Positions 15,998 to 25,082 of a stretch of DNA of 64,000 bases are shown here, in pieces. The stretch spans positions 6,684,087 through 6,748,086 of the forward strand of contig NZ_JAPDNR010000001.1 in assembly GCF_025989125.1 (NCBI RefSeq), in the 5' to 3' direction. The stretch's first letter is position 1. Every line of letters starts with the position of its first letter. The notes under the pieces are model-generated. The model saw only the letters and a program-made list of their open reading frames with translations, was not told the origin of the DNA and made no database searches. The position numbers were made by a program, and so were the translations under genes. Source of the DNA: Chitinophaga nivalis. GTDB lineage: Bacteria; Bacteroidota; Bacteroidia; Chitinophagales; Chitinophagaceae.

Positions 15998-16981
15998 CTA
16001 ATAAGCCGCTTCTATTTGCCGGCGGATGGCTGCTTTTACAGTATCTGGTGCAAAGGCGTGATCAATCGCAGCCAGGTTACATTGTTTAAAGTGATGCCGG
16101 TTCCATTGAAAGGTTTGCTCCAGCAAACGATATTCCGCCGTCAGCGTGGTATCTGAGATCGTACGTGCATCGGTGTTGATACTCATGGATATGCCGGCCT
16201 TAAAAATCCGGTCTGCCGCATGTTGGGCCATGTTATCAAAAACAGCCGTCTGAATATTGCTGGTAGGACATACTTCCAAATGAATGCCGTGCGTTTTCAG
16301 CCACAACAACAGGGCAGGATCTTCTATACACCTTACTCCATGTCCGATGCGGCGCGGCCGGAATTTATCCAGCGTTTCCCGGATACTGCCGGCGCCACAG
16401 GCTTCGCCTGCATGGGCGGTACAGGGAATATGATGCTGCGCAGCATAGGCAAATGCTGCCACATGATTATCTACCGGAAAGCCGGCTTCATCAGCAGCAA
16501 TATCAAATCCCACCACATAGGTGCCTTTAAATGCCTCTACCAGCTGCACCGTTTCCATACTCTGGGCGGCGGAATAATGCCGGAGGGTACATAAAATAAT
16601 GCGTGCTTCCACGCCGTAGTCACAGATTCCTGCCGCAGTGGCTTCATTTACAGCGGCCACCACTTCTGCCGGCGTTAAGCCCTGCCGGGTATGTTGTAAG
16701 GGGGCAAACCTGATTTCCGCATACACGACATGATCGGCTTTCAGCTGCCGGAATAAATCCGCGGTGACCAGTTGCAGCTGCTCTTTGGTTTGCATCAGCT
16801 CAAATCCTTTCACGGCCCGTGTAATATAATCCGCCAGGTCCGTGCATCTGGCGGGTGCTATAAAGGAATCCTGGTAGGCTTCCCAGGTGACAGATGGGTC
16901 TATACGCTTCACTACTTCATAACTGAGTGAGCAGTCCAGGTGCAGGTGTAATTCAACTTTCGGTTGTGTTTTGTAGTCCAT
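15998..16981 (-). CDS. Adenosine deaminase
   Basis: About 327 residues starting at MDYKTQPKVELHLHLD; an upstream Met at 17020 adds 13 residues and is less likely. The amidohydrolase zinc site is visible in HLHLDCSLS, HAGEACG, RRIGHGV and NTDART. ECPTS-like LEVCPTSN is also typical. It deaminates adenosine to inosine for purine salvage. One oddity is that the usual HLHLDG(S/A) is HLHLDCS here, a Gly-to-Cys change next to the metal ligands. The gene is divergent from the Crp-like regulator. Confidence 0.88.
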   Translation of the reverse strand: MDYKTQPKVELHLHLDCSLSYEVVKRIDPSVTWEAYQDSFIAPARCTDLADYITRAVKGFELMQTKEQLQLVTADLFRQLKADHVVYAEIRFAPLQHTRQGLTPAEVVAAVNEATAAGICDYGVEARIILCTLRHYSAAQSMETVQLVEAFKGTYVVGFDIAADEAGFPVDNHVAAFAYAAQHHIPCTAHAGEACGAGSIRETLDKFRPRRIGHGVRCIEDPALLLWLKTHGIHLEVCPTSNIQTAVFDNMAQHAADRIFKAGISMSINTDARTISDTTLTAEYRLLEQTFQWNRHHFKQCNLAAIDHAFAPDTVKAAIRRQIEAAY

Positions 16982-17058
16982 ATCTTTTTTCTTTCCGCAA
17001 AGGATAAAATGTGCTGTCACCCATCCGTTTACGGGCGGGTGAATTAACAGATCCTGAT

Positions 17059-17066
17059 TACCTTTG
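17059..17066 (+). promoter_or_regulatory. Candidate -7 promoter element for the Crp-like gene
   Basis: TACCTTTG matches the Bacteroidota -7 consensus TAnnTTTG exactly and lies 70 bp before the ATG at 17136. A matching TTTG -33 box at proper spacing was not found. Confidence 0.4.
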
Positions 17067-17135
17067 TATACAGGAAAAACAAAGTACCATCAAATATTTA
17101 ATGATTAAAAGGACATATGTCCCGGTCAGCAAGTT

Positions 17136-17708
17136 ATGTTACGTACCAACGACGCATTTTTAACATTCACCGAAGCGCTTTACCAGCAGCAGGCAAGCAA
17201 GGAAAACATCGTACGCAAAAACTTCCCGGCAGGCAGTCTGTTATTCCGGCAGGGAACAAGCAGCACTAAAGTACTGATCATCGCATCCGGTATCACCAAA
17301 TGTTTTATCAGTGAAGAAAACGATAAAGATTTTATCGTTGAATTTTTGGGGAAAGGAGAAATAGCCGGGGAAATTGAAGCCATCCGGTCTATTAAATGCC
17401 TGTGTAACATTACCGCTTTAACAACCGTAACCGCCTATGTTATTCCCATTCCGTTTTTTAAGGAGCTCCTGGCCAAACATCCGCCTTTCCAGCAATTACT
17501 CCTGGAAGAACTGGCCGAACGTATTATCAACACCAGTACCCGGGCAGCTACCCAGCAACTGTATACAGTAGAATATGGTCTTACGCGGTTACTGGCTTTT
17601 CAGGAGAAACAACAACTGGCCGTTTCCAAGGAAGATATGGCCGCTTATCTGGGTATTGCCGTACGTAGCCTGAACAGGGTGTTAAAAGGGATGAATCGTC
17701 CGGAATAA
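17136..17708 (+). CDS. Crp/Fnr-family cyclic-nucleotide-binding regulator
   Basis: A 190-residue Crp/Fnr-type protein. The N-terminal beta-roll (about residues 30-125) includes FPAGSLLFRQGTSSTKV and FLGKGEIAGEIEAI. The C-terminal HTH is short, with KEDMAAYLGIAVRSLNRVLKG as recognition helix region. Bacteroidota have many such proteins; the cAMP-contacting Arg-Ser pair is not evident, so the ligand is uncertain. It is the only regulator next to adenosine deaminase, with which it shares a divergent control region. Confidence 0.8.
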   Translation: MLRTNDAFLTFTEALYQQQASKENIVRKNFPAGSLLFRQGTSSTKVLIIASGITKCFISEENDKDFIVEFLGKGEIAGEIEAIRSIKCLCNITALTTVTAYVIPIPFFKELLAKHPPFQQLLLEELAERIINTSTRAATQQLYTVEYGLTRLLAFQEKQQLAVSKEDMAAYLGIAVRSLNRVLKGMNRPE

Positions 17709-17844
17709 GCTATATTCCGGCACAATACGGCTGCTTACCTTACGATGGTTGTTATGACGATGTTAATCTTTTTTTATTATCAGCCCCCTCACCTGCTTCC
17801 TGCACCTTTGACATAATTTAAGCTGCTATCAATAAAGCTGCATT

Positions 17845-18951
17845 ATGTTAACAGTGGAAATAAAACAACATTCAATAGCTAATTATCAAAAAAACAGACG
17901 GGAGCAATATATTTCCATCAATGGTATTGATGACAAAAATGCGCACTATTCAGCCACCGTATTTCCCGCTGTGCACCTCTATGAACCTACCGCCATTGCA
18001 GCGTTACTGGATGCCTCCTTTACAGCCATCGCCCCTTTTTTGCATCGGGTGTCTATTCACAAAACGGTATCCTGGTGGGAAGACCAACTGGATATAGCCA
18101 TCTACTGTAATACCACCTACGACGACGACGCACCGCAAATCCGTATCAACCTGAATATACAAAACTGGGAATATTGGAATAAGCCCTGGAGTATGCTGGA
18201 TGTAGCGACCACTTTCAGTAACTGTATTACAGAAAACCACTACAACACCGTCGAATACTGGCAGGCAGATGAAGATTCCATGCTGAACGGATTCGGATTA
18301 ACCTACCAGCCACCCAATCCGGATGTTGCCGTATACCCGGAAATAGACAAACTCCTTGCCCTACTGGAGAATATCATGGAGCAAACCAATTACTACTTAC
18401 TGGCGGCTATCGATAACCATGCCCTGATCAGCTATTTCCGTTTCCCGGAAAATATCAAAACGGCCTGCAAACAATACCTGATTTATTTCTCCCGTTTCCT
18501 GACAGACATGGGCATCTCCGTACATACTGAAATAAAAGATGAAATCTATCAGACCCTGTTCAAGGTAATACCACAACAGGGAAACGACGACCTGGATAAA
18601 ATAAAGGAAGCCCTGGATCTTTACCTCAGTCTGCCGGGCAACAGCAGCTTTCTGGCGCAGGCAGCCCATTACCACGATCCGGCAGTAAAAGATCTGGAAG
18701 ACAATATCCGCTACCTACAACGGCAACTAACGGCTTCCGAATTTTTACTCCGGTTGCAGGAAGATAAAATTGAAATGCTGAATCTCCTCAACTATCAAAA
18801 CAAATTATTACGGGAAATAGATCAGTATCCCCAGGATCGGGAAACCATGATGTGGCAAGCCGGCTTTCCTGGTAAAAAACAGGAAGGCAGCAGTCTCCAT
18901 ATTGATTTTGGCGGCGTACTGCGGCTATTGAAAAGAAAATTCAACCAATAA
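17845..18951 (+). CDS. Protein of unknown function with C-terminal coiled coil
   Basis: A 368-residue protein that I do not recognise. There is no signal peptide or membrane span. The N-terminal ~170 residues are rich in aromatic residues (SWWEDQ, NWEYWNKPW). Residues about 280-325 are a charged helical stretch (DLEDNIRYLQRQL, LRLQEDKIEMLNLLNYQ) that should form a coiled coil. The C-terminus is basic (LKRKFNQ). It is followed by a strong intrinsic terminator and preceded by 137 bp, so it is probably a single-gene transcript. Codon use is like its neighbours, and nothing marks it as recently acquired. Confidence 0.7.
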   Translation: MLTVEIKQHSIANYQKNRREQYISINGIDDKNAHYSATVFPAVHLYEPTAIAALLDASFTAIAPFLHRVSIHKTVSWWEDQLDIAIYCNTTYDDDAPQIRINLNIQNWEYWNKPWSMLDVATTFSNCITENHYNTVEYWQADEDSMLNGFGLTYQPPNPDVAVYPEIDKLLALLENIMEQTNYYLLAAIDNHALISYFRFPENIKTACKQYLIYFSRFLTDMGISVHTEIKDEIYQTLFKVIPQQGNDDLDKIKEALDLYLSLPGNSSFLAQAAHYHDPAVKDLEDNIRYLQRQLTASEFLLRLQEDKIEMLNLLNYQNKLLREIDQYPQDRETMMWQAGFPGKKQEGSSLHIDFGGVLRLLKRKFNQ

Positions 18952-18978
18952 CGCCCGATAGCTGCCCTACATAAAATG

Positions 18979-19016
18979 ACCGGGGGGAAGCCAATACTTC
19001 CCCCCGGTTGTTTTTT
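18979..19016 (+). terminator. Strong intrinsic terminator
   Basis: ACCGGGGGGAAG (18979-18990) pairs perfectly with CTTCCCCCCGGT (18997-19008) around a 6-nt loop and is followed by TGTTTTTT. It ends the unknown gene at 17845-18951. Confidence 0.9.
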
Positions 19017-19109
19017 CCCATCTGTTGGTGATGGCCGCTCTTATATCATCGATCATCCTTCCGCTGTTTCATCCCTTAATAATGCCGCTCTATTCTAAAA
19101 ATCCATTCG

Positions 19110-19149
19110 ATAAAAGTGGAACGGGCAGGCACACTCCTTTACCCGTTCC
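19110..19149 (-). terminator. Probable terminator of the efflux operon
   Basis: GGAACGGG (19118-19125) pairs with CCCGTTCC (19142-19149). Read on the minus strand the stem is followed by ACTTTTATC. It lies 42 bp after the MFS stop codon. Confidence 0.6.
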
Positions 19150-19190
19150 GATAAGCCCCCTCTTATTTTCGTATATAATATGCCGTTACC

Positions 19191-20789
19191 TCAATACGGT
19201 ATAAACCGTTTTCCGTATTTCACCAATACTTCTTTCGCATGCGGCCGGATTGTGAGCACCAGCAGCACTACTATCAATCCCACACACATCATGCTGTAAT
19301 AATCCATAGATGCCCGCAAAGCCACCTGCTCTGCCAGTACCCGGTTCACACTGCCGGCGGCAGCTGTTTTGGCTGCCTGCAGCTCCTGCCCGCTGATCAG
19401 TACCTGTTGCTGTACATCGGCAGCCCTTGCGGCTACTGCCGGGTCGATCACCGTAATACCAGTCCGGAACCGGTTGAAGTGCATACTTCTGTTGAACAGC
19501 TGAAAATAGTTGGCGATGGCAATGCCGGAACAGAAGCCCATAAAACGGGCGCTGATTCCCACAAAAGATACATTCATGGCCAGGTGCGCCGGCACTGCCG
19601 CCACCGTAAACAACACAATCGGTACGAACAGTATGCCGGTTCCCAGCCCTTGTATCAGCATCGGTAATAAAAAGTGATTGATTTCGCCGGTTTGAGCAAA
19701 CAGGAAATAGAGCTGCACATGAAAAAACAACAAACACAAAAAACCGCCTGTCAGTATATACCGGGTAACTGTTCCCTGCAGCAGTAGCCGCGATGCGATC
19801 AGCATTCCCGCCACAATGCCCGCTATATTGACGATATACACCGGCATCAGGTGCACCGGGTCTACGCCCAATATCCCTTGCAGGTGTGCATATACAAAAC
19901 CGGTAGTACCCTTGAAAATATAATACGCCATCAGCAGTAACAGTCCGTTCCTGAAATCTGCAAAGCGAAAAACCTGCAGGTTAATAAACGGCCGTTTCAA
20001 ATACTGTTGCCGGATAATAAACAACACCGTAGCCACCACAATAACCAGACATAGTTGCCGGATCAGGGTACTATGCAGCCAGTTCAGCTGCTGTCCGTAC
20101 ACAAACACATAACCACTCATACATAACAACAGGGCATAAAATACAAAGCTGACCCAGTCTGTCTGATACAGCGGAAATTTCTTTTTAAACCGCACCTCAT
20201 TCATGATCACCAACAGTAATATGGAACCGGGTATTTCCAGCAGTAGCAACACATAAAACAGGACGTTAAAATCAAAATAGTACAACAGCCAGCTGCAAAA
20301 CACGGCACACGCAGGAATAGATACCTGCAGGGTGCCATAAAAAACCGTATAGCCGATGACGCGGGCCCGGGTAGATGCCAGGCGGGAGAAAATCAGGTGC
20401 AGACAAATACTGCAGAACGATGCACACGCCACGCCCTGCACAAACCGACATACAAAAAACAAGGGTATATTTCTGCTATGGGCACATAAAATAAAAGTGA
20501 GGGTATTCAATCCTACGCTGATCAGAAAATAATACCGGGGCCGCAGGTAACGTACCAGGCGGTCGTCCATAGGTAAAAAGGCTACCAGGGCAGCATACAT
20601 TATAATAACGGAGTATTGCACATCAGCTGGTTCCATTCCATAATAACCGGCCGTTTCCGTAGCATTGCTGAAATACAGGGCAAACATCCCGAGCGGTGGC
20701 AACAAGACCAGGAGTATGGTTAGTCGGATCAGCCATTCAGGCACCCAGCTCCTGAAAACAGGTAAAGTAGTCTGACTCATGCGGATCAT
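19191..20789 (-). CDS. MFS efflux transporter, EmrB/QacA (DHA2) type
   Basis: A 532-residue inner-membrane transporter with about 14 hydrophobic segments, the size and topology of the DHA2 drug:H+ antiporters. It exports small molecules with proton influx. The ATG overlaps the TGA of the upstream HlyD-like gene by 4 bp, so the two are translationally coupled. Together with the TolC-like gene the three form a complete tripartite pump across both membranes. A later start at 20780 (MSQTTLP) is possible. A divergent AraC regulator probably controls the set. The substrate is not evident. Confidence 0.88.
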   Translation of the reverse strand: MIRMSQTTLPVFRSWVPEWLIRLTILLVLLPPLGMFALYFSNATETAGYYGMEPADVQYSVIIMYAALVAFLPMDDRLVRYLRPRYYFLISVGLNTLTFILCAHSRNIPLFFVCRFVQGVACASFCSICLHLIFSRLASTRARVIGYTVFYGTLQVSIPACAVFCSWLLYYFDFNVLFYVLLLLEIPGSILLLVIMNEVRFKKKFPLYQTDWVSFVFYALLLCMSGYVFVYGQQLNWLHSTLIRQLCLVIVVATVLFIIRQQYLKRPFINLQVFRFADFRNGLLLLMAYYIFKGTTGFVYAHLQGILGVDPVHLMPVYIVNIAGIVAGMLIASRLLLQGTVTRYILTGGFLCLLFFHVQLYFLFAQTGEINHFLLPMLIQGLGTGILFVPIVLFTVAAVPAHLAMNVSFVGISARFMGFCSGIAIANYFQLFNRSMHFNRFRTGITVIDPAVAARAADVQQQVLISGQELQAAKTAAAGSVNRVLAEQVALRASMDYYSMMCVGLIVVLLVLTIRPHAKEVLVKYGKRFIPY

Positions 20790-21838
20790 TTATTGATAGA
20801 AACATTGGCGTTCATACCCGCCAGTAAAACAGCCAGCTTATCATATCCGTCGGTAAGACGGATTTTTACCGGTACGCGCTGTATGATTTTTACAAAATTA
20901 CCGGTGGAATTATCCGGTGGTACCAGAGAAAAGCGGGAGCCCGTAGCAGGAGAAATGGATTCAATTTCTCCGTTGAAATGCATGTCAGGAAAGGCATCCA
21001 CCTGTATGATCGCTTTTTGTCCGGGGGCAAAGCCACTTACCTGCGTTTCCCGGAAGTTGGCAATGATCCATTTGCCGGCAGCTTCGTTAATGATGAAAGT
21101 CATGGTTTGTCCGGCCTGCACCAGTTGTCCTTCCTGTATATTCTTTCTGCCGATCCGGCCTTTGTAGGGCGCTGTCACCACGGTATAGCCCATATCCAGT
21201 GCATTCCGTTCGAGCAGGTATTCCTGCCGTTTGATATCTGCATCTACAGCTGCCCGCTGTACTTTCACATCATTCACTTTCGAGAGGGATGTTTTATGCG
21301 TATGGAGGACTGACTGGTATTCTGCCTCAGCAATATCCAGGGCAGCTTTTACATTATCAAACTGTTGCTGGGTAGTAGATTCCTCTTTCAACAGGTTCTG
21401 GTAACGGGTGTATTCCTGTTGCTGCCGGACCAGTTTTGCTTTGGCGGCATCGATTTGCGACTGACTGACCGCGGCGTTATTCAGCAACGTTGCTTCATTG
21501 GCGCCCAGAATAGCCAGCTGCGCACGGGCATGTTCCAGCGCCGCGCGGGAAGCATGCAGGGAGAGATCATATTCATTATTCTCAATCAGCAGCAGCGTAT
21601 CTCCCGGATTCACCAGCTGGTTTTCCTGGAAGTATATTTTCTTGATATACCCACCTACTTTTACGTTTACCGGGTTTACATACGCCTCTACCTGTGCATC
21701 ATTGGTTTGTTCATAACGCAGCATATCCCATATTACTTTTCCGCCCCATAGTGCCAGTCCGCACAACGCTGCAATCGCAACACCACGGGTAGTACCCAAA
21801 ATCACTTTATCTGTCTTGTTTAAATTTTTATTATTCAT
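20786..21838 (-). CDS. HlyD/EmrA-type membrane fusion protein
   Basis: A 350-residue periplasmic adaptor. A single membrane helix lies at residues about 18-36. It is followed by the first half of a lipoyl domain (VNVKVGGYIKKIYFQENQLV), a long alpha-helical hairpin (about 80-190), the second lipoyl half (VTAPYKGRIG), and a beta-barrel region. It links the MFS pump to the outer-membrane channel. Spacing to the TolC-like gene is 11 bp and the downstream overlap is 4 bp, so the three genes are one operon. Confidence 0.9.
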   Translation of the reverse strand: MNNKNLNKTDKVILGTTRGVAIAALCGLALWGGKVIWDMLRYEQTNDAQVEAYVNPVNVKVGGYIKKIYFQENQLVNPGDTLLLIENNEYDLSLHASRAALEHARAQLAILGANEATLLNNAAVSQSQIDAAKAKLVRQQQEYTRYQNLLKEESTTQQQFDNVKAALDIAEAEYQSVLHTHKTSLSKVNDVKVQRAAVDADIKRQEYLLERNALDMGYTVVTAPYKGRIGRKNIQEGQLVQAGQTMTFIINEAAGKWIIANFRETQVSGFAPGQKAIIQVDAFPDMHFNGEIESISPATGSRFSLVPPDNSTGNFVKIIQRVPVKIRLTDGYDKLAVLLAGMNANVSINK

Positions 21839-21849
21839 CTTGATGACAA

Positions 21850-23181
21850 TTAAATCTTTCCGGAAACTTTTAATAATTTATAGAATTCGATATGCGCATT
21901 CACATAGGCGGAGGTGAGATCAAATTTTGACTGCAGCAACGCCGTTTCACTGTCCAGCATATCCGTCAGCAGGGATTGCTGATTAAAGTAACTGTTCCGC
22001 AAAATCCGCAGGCTCTCTGTTGCCTGCACAATATGTTGTTTGGCCACGCCTATTTTTTCCAGGGCTTCTTTATAATGCAGATAAGCCGCCATTACTTCCT
22101 GTTTGATCACATCTGCCTGTTGTGCTTGTTGCAGGCGTTGTTTATCATAGGCGATCCCCGCAGCTTTTACCTGGTGTTTATTCAGGTACAGATTGGAAAC
22201 CGGCATACTCACCTTTACGCCTGTTTGTCCCATGCCATACATGGCATCTGCATAGGGATAAGACCGGATTTGCGGATAGTTGTAACCGTAGTTGGCAAAA
22301 AGGCTGACATGCGGTAATATCGCCGCTTTCACCTGTTTTTTATGCAGCGCCGCCACATCGATGGCATTGGCCGCCAACTTCATTTCAAAAGAGTACTGCC
22401 AGGCAGCCGACAGATAGTCTTCATATAGGCGGGTATCCAACACCGGCATGTCCAGCTGCTGCGCATCCACAAACAATGCAGCACTGTCCGGACGCCCCAT
22501 CAGGATATTGAGCTGCTGGCTGGCAATGATCCGGTTGTTCTTTACTTCCGACAACAATAGCTCCCGGCCGGACACCTTGATTTCTGCCCGCAATACATCA
22601 CTTTTCAGTACCGTTCCGTTTTTATACAAACTGGATATCTCTTTCAGCAGCTTTTTGTCATATACAATTTCCTGTTCTATCAGTTGCTTAAACTGTTCAT
22701 TGCGCAACAGTTCATAGAAGTATACCGCACATCGCAGCTTTACCTCCGTGAGGGTCAGTTGTTCCTGTTCCCTGGCGCCTTCCAGCTCCAGTTTCCGGAT
22801 GGCGATGTCGCGCTTTACGGTACCACCGCTATACAGGTTGAGCGATGCTTGTCCTTCCAATGCGTACCCCTGGTGAATCACCGGCTGCTGCTGCGGGGCC
22901 GCAAAAATTCCTTTTGTATAGAGCGGTATATTGGATACGCGGGCATACATCCCGTTGACATTTACTACCGGCAATCGTTTGTTGATGGCATCTTTTATCC
23001 GTACTTCCTGTTCCTGTACCCCCAATGATTTTTCCTGTAACACTTTCGCATACTTCCCGGCTTCCTGCATCACCTGCTCCAGTGTATACCGGCTGTCCGG
23101 CGAGGACTGCTCCTGCGCACATACAGACACTGACAGGTAACACAACATGACGGAGCATGCCATTAATACCTTATACTTCAT
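21850..23181 (-). CDS. TolC-family outer-membrane efflux protein
   Basis: A 443-residue outer-membrane factor. A signal peptide (residues 1-22, ending SVCAQ) is followed by the two long helical repeats of the OEP family with typical coiled stretches (LELEGAREQEQLTLTEVKLR; LQQAQQADVIKQEVMAAYL). It forms the trimeric exit duct for the HlyD/MFS pair encoded next. It is the first gene of the operon. A good -7 promoter element lies 20 bp upstream and the divergent AraC gene begins 88 bp away. Confidence 0.88.
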   Translation of the reverse strand: MKYKVLMACSVMLCYLSVSVCAQEQSSPDSRYTLEQVMQEAGKYAKVLQEKSLGVQEQEVRIKDAINKRLPVVNVNGMYARVSNIPLYTKGIFAAPQQQPVIHQGYALEGQASLNLYSGGTVKRDIAIRKLELEGAREQEQLTLTEVKLRCAVYFYELLRNEQFKQLIEQEIVYDKKLLKEISSLYKNGTVLKSDVLRAEIKVSGRELLLSEVKNNRIIASQQLNILMGRPDSAALFVDAQQLDMPVLDTRLYEDYLSAAWQYSFEMKLAANAIDVAALHKKQVKAAILPHVSLFANYGYNYPQIRSYPYADAMYGMGQTGVKVSMPVSNLYLNKHQVKAAGIAYDKQRLQQAQQADVIKQEVMAAYLHYKEALEKIGVAKQHIVQATESLRILRNSYFNQQSLLTDMLDSETALLQSKFDLTSAYVNAHIEFYKLLKVSGKI

Positions 23182-23201
23182 TACTTTTTTAGATTAGGAT
23201 A

Positions 23202-23209
23202 CAAAACTA
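23202..23209 (-). promoter_or_regulatory. -7 promoter element of the efflux operon
   Basis: Read on the minus strand this is TAGTTTTG, an exact TAnnTTTG match, 20 bp before the TolC-like ATG at 23181. The -33 region is not well conserved, which would suit an activator-dependent promoter. Confidence 0.5.
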
Positions 23210-23241
23210 TAACCCGTTCATTTTGCCCGTTTGAAATAATA

Positions 23242-23271
23242 GGCCAATATTTTACTAATTTTGGCCAATAT
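23242..23271 (+). promoter_or_regulatory. Direct-repeat operator, probably for the AraC regulator
   Basis: GGCCAATAT occurs at 23242-23250 and again, same orientation, at 23263-23271. The 21-bp spacing is two helical turns, the classical geometry of AraC-family half-sites. A TAATTTTG (-7-like) lies between them, and the second repeat overlaps the AraC start codon at 23270, so binding there would also affect its own expression. Confidence 0.5.
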
Positions 23272-24058
23272 GGATTTGTTAGCAAAACTGGAAGCCGCAA
23301 TAGATGCCAGCCCTTCCAGTATATATATCATGAAAGGCCAGCTGGAACATATGTTCCCGGAGCATCAGCATATTAAAGATCAGTTGCTGCTGGTATCGGG
23401 CGGGATGGCCTATCTGAAAACAAACAACAAGGAATACTTTATCCCCTCCGGGCATTATGTATGGATTCCCAAAGGCGTCATGCATAATGTAAAATTCAAC
23501 TCGGCTGAACTGACGATACACAATATTTATTTTGTAGATGAACCCACGCATTATCAGCCCTTTTATAAAACCTTCGGCATCTTTCCTGTCAGCAGACTAC
23601 TACATGAAATGATGGTATTTGCCGGCAAGTGGCAGGGCCCCTTTGATCCGGGCAGCTGGGAATTTGAGTTCCTGCTTACCTTAAAGCACCTGCTACCCAA
23701 TGATGCCTGCAAACGTTTCAAACTGGAGTTACCAACGACAGCAGATGAAAGGCTCCTCGCCATTATTGCCTATATGGACCAACACCTCCACGAACAACTC
23801 ACGTTGCCTAAAACCGCCCGGCACTTCGGTTTCAGCGTCAGGAACCTTACCCGGCTATTCCAGGAACAGCTGCATATTTCTTTTCTCCAATACCTGAAAA
23901 TGCTGCGGGTGATCAAAGCCATGACGCTTTTACAAGACCCGCATCTCCCCATCAGCGAAATCGCCTACCTGGTAGGTTACTCCAGCTTAGCCGCTTTCAG
24001 CAACACTTTTCTGCAACTGCTCAATATGCGGCCCAGTGATTTCAGACAGCTTAAGTAA
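23270..24058 (+). CDS. AraC-family regulator of the efflux operon
   Basis: About 262 residues from ATG at 23270 (MDLLAKLEAA); the longer frame begins at a TTG at 23261 and adds three residues. The N-terminal cupin domain (about 1-120) includes HYVWIPKGVMHNV. The C-terminal pair of HTH motifs is AraC/XylS type (LTLPKTARHFGFSVRNLTRL and PISEIAYLVGYSSLAAFSNTF). The gene is divergent from the TolC-HlyD-MFS operon and the spacer holds two direct repeats at 21 bp. It probably senses a small molecule and turns on the pump. Confidence 0.88.
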   Translation: MDLLAKLEAAIDASPSSIYIMKGQLEHMFPEHQHIKDQLLLVSGGMAYLKTNNKEYFIPSGHYVWIPKGVMHNVKFNSAELTIHNIYFVDEPTHYQPFYKTFGIFPVSRLLHEMMVFAGKWQGPFDPGSWEFEFLLTLKHLLPNDACKRFKLELPTTADERLLAIIAYMDQHLHEQLTLPKTARHFGFSVRNLTRLFQEQLHISFLQYLKMLRVIKAMTLLQDPHLPISEIAYLVGYSSLAAFSNTFLQLLNMRPSDFRQLK

Positions 24059-24146
24059 GCCGATTCCCATCAGCCGGCATTTCGTATACCCACCGGCGTA
24101 GTTATTCATTCCCTGCAAAAACAATATTATCTTTACCCTCAAAAAA

Positions 24147-25013
24147 ATGACTGCTCCGCAACAGGCCTTACAACAATTGATCACTGCTTATAAACTGGAC
24201 CATCTCACCGGTTATCTCCTGGAAAAATCACGCCCCGCTATACTGTTGTCCTATGATACCCCGGAAGATTACCAGACGCCCGGCAACAACAGGATGGCTG
24301 GCTACCCTGATCTGCCACCGGCATTTGAATGGCCGCTCACGCAGGAAGGTATTCCCATGACCTTCATTGCACAACTGGCCCTCCCGCTGGTAGCAGCAAC
24401 CGATCCGTTGCAACTACTCCCTCCGGAAGGATATCTTTATTTCTTTATCGGTCATGATGAAACCGCCTTCAATATTGAACACCGCGTCATCTGGATACCA
24501 GGTCAGCCCGCGTTACAACCTACCCGGCCCCCTCAGCCCACCATACTGGAAGAAGAGGGCGAACAATCCTTTACCGGGTATAAACTCCGGATCAACGCCG
24601 CGCTGATGCCACCTAATTACAATTACGGCGACTACAACCTGTTATCAGACGACGACTTCGATATGTTGTCTGACCTGCAGGGCGCACTACGCCCCGATGC
24701 CGGCCAGATGTGGGGTTATCCGGAAGGACAACATGCCGATCATGCACTGGAAGCGGCCATGTACCTGGTAGTGAAGAAACGGTATGACTATTTCCCGGAA
24801 AAAGCGCGCGCCGCATTGCTCCTGCATTTCGGTCAGGATGCGGCCCTGGCAGAACAGGAAGTAAATAATATGCTGTTATTACTGGAGGTAGACAGCAGTG
24901 AGGAAACCGGCTTTCAATGGTGGGACTGCGGCTGTATTCATTTTTTCATCCGGAGAGAAGACCTGCTGCAACGTAATTTCAGCAACACCTACCTCTCGCT
25001 GTACAGTTCCTGA
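24147..25013 (+). CDS. DUF1963 (YwqG-like) protein
   Basis: A 288-residue protein with the DUF1963 pattern: NNRMAGYPDLPPAFEWP, then MTFIAQLAL, a Pro-rich centre, and near the end GFQWWDCGCIHFFIRREDL. Members are common soluble bacterial proteins with no established biochemical role. No signal peptide is seen. It is followed 69 bp later by an AraC gene, with a separate promoter element, so the two need not be co-transcribed. Confidence 0.75.
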   Translation: MTAPQQALQQLITAYKLDHLTGYLLEKSRPAILLSYDTPEDYQTPGNNRMAGYPDLPPAFEWPLTQEGIPMTFIAQLALPLVAATDPLQLLPPEGYLYFFIGHDETAFNIEHRVIWIPGQPALQPTRPPQPTILEEEGEQSFTGYKLRINAALMPPNYNYGDYNLLSDDDFDMLSDLQGALRPDAGQMWGYPEGQHADHALEAAMYLVVKKRYDYFPEKARAALLLHFGQDAALAEQEVNNMLLLLEVDSSEETGFQWWDCGCIHFFIRREDLLQRNFSNTYLSLYSS

Positions 25014-25041
25014 TAACGAGGGCGGCACTGCCGGAATACAC

Positions 25042-25049
25042 TAATTTTG
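25042..25049 (+). promoter_or_regulatory. Candidate -7 promoter element for the second AraC gene
   Basis: TAATTTTG matches TAnnTTTG exactly and lies 34 bp before the ATG at 25083. Confidence 0.4.
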
Positions 25050-25082
25050 TATTATTGCCCGTCATTTATTATATGCCTCCTG

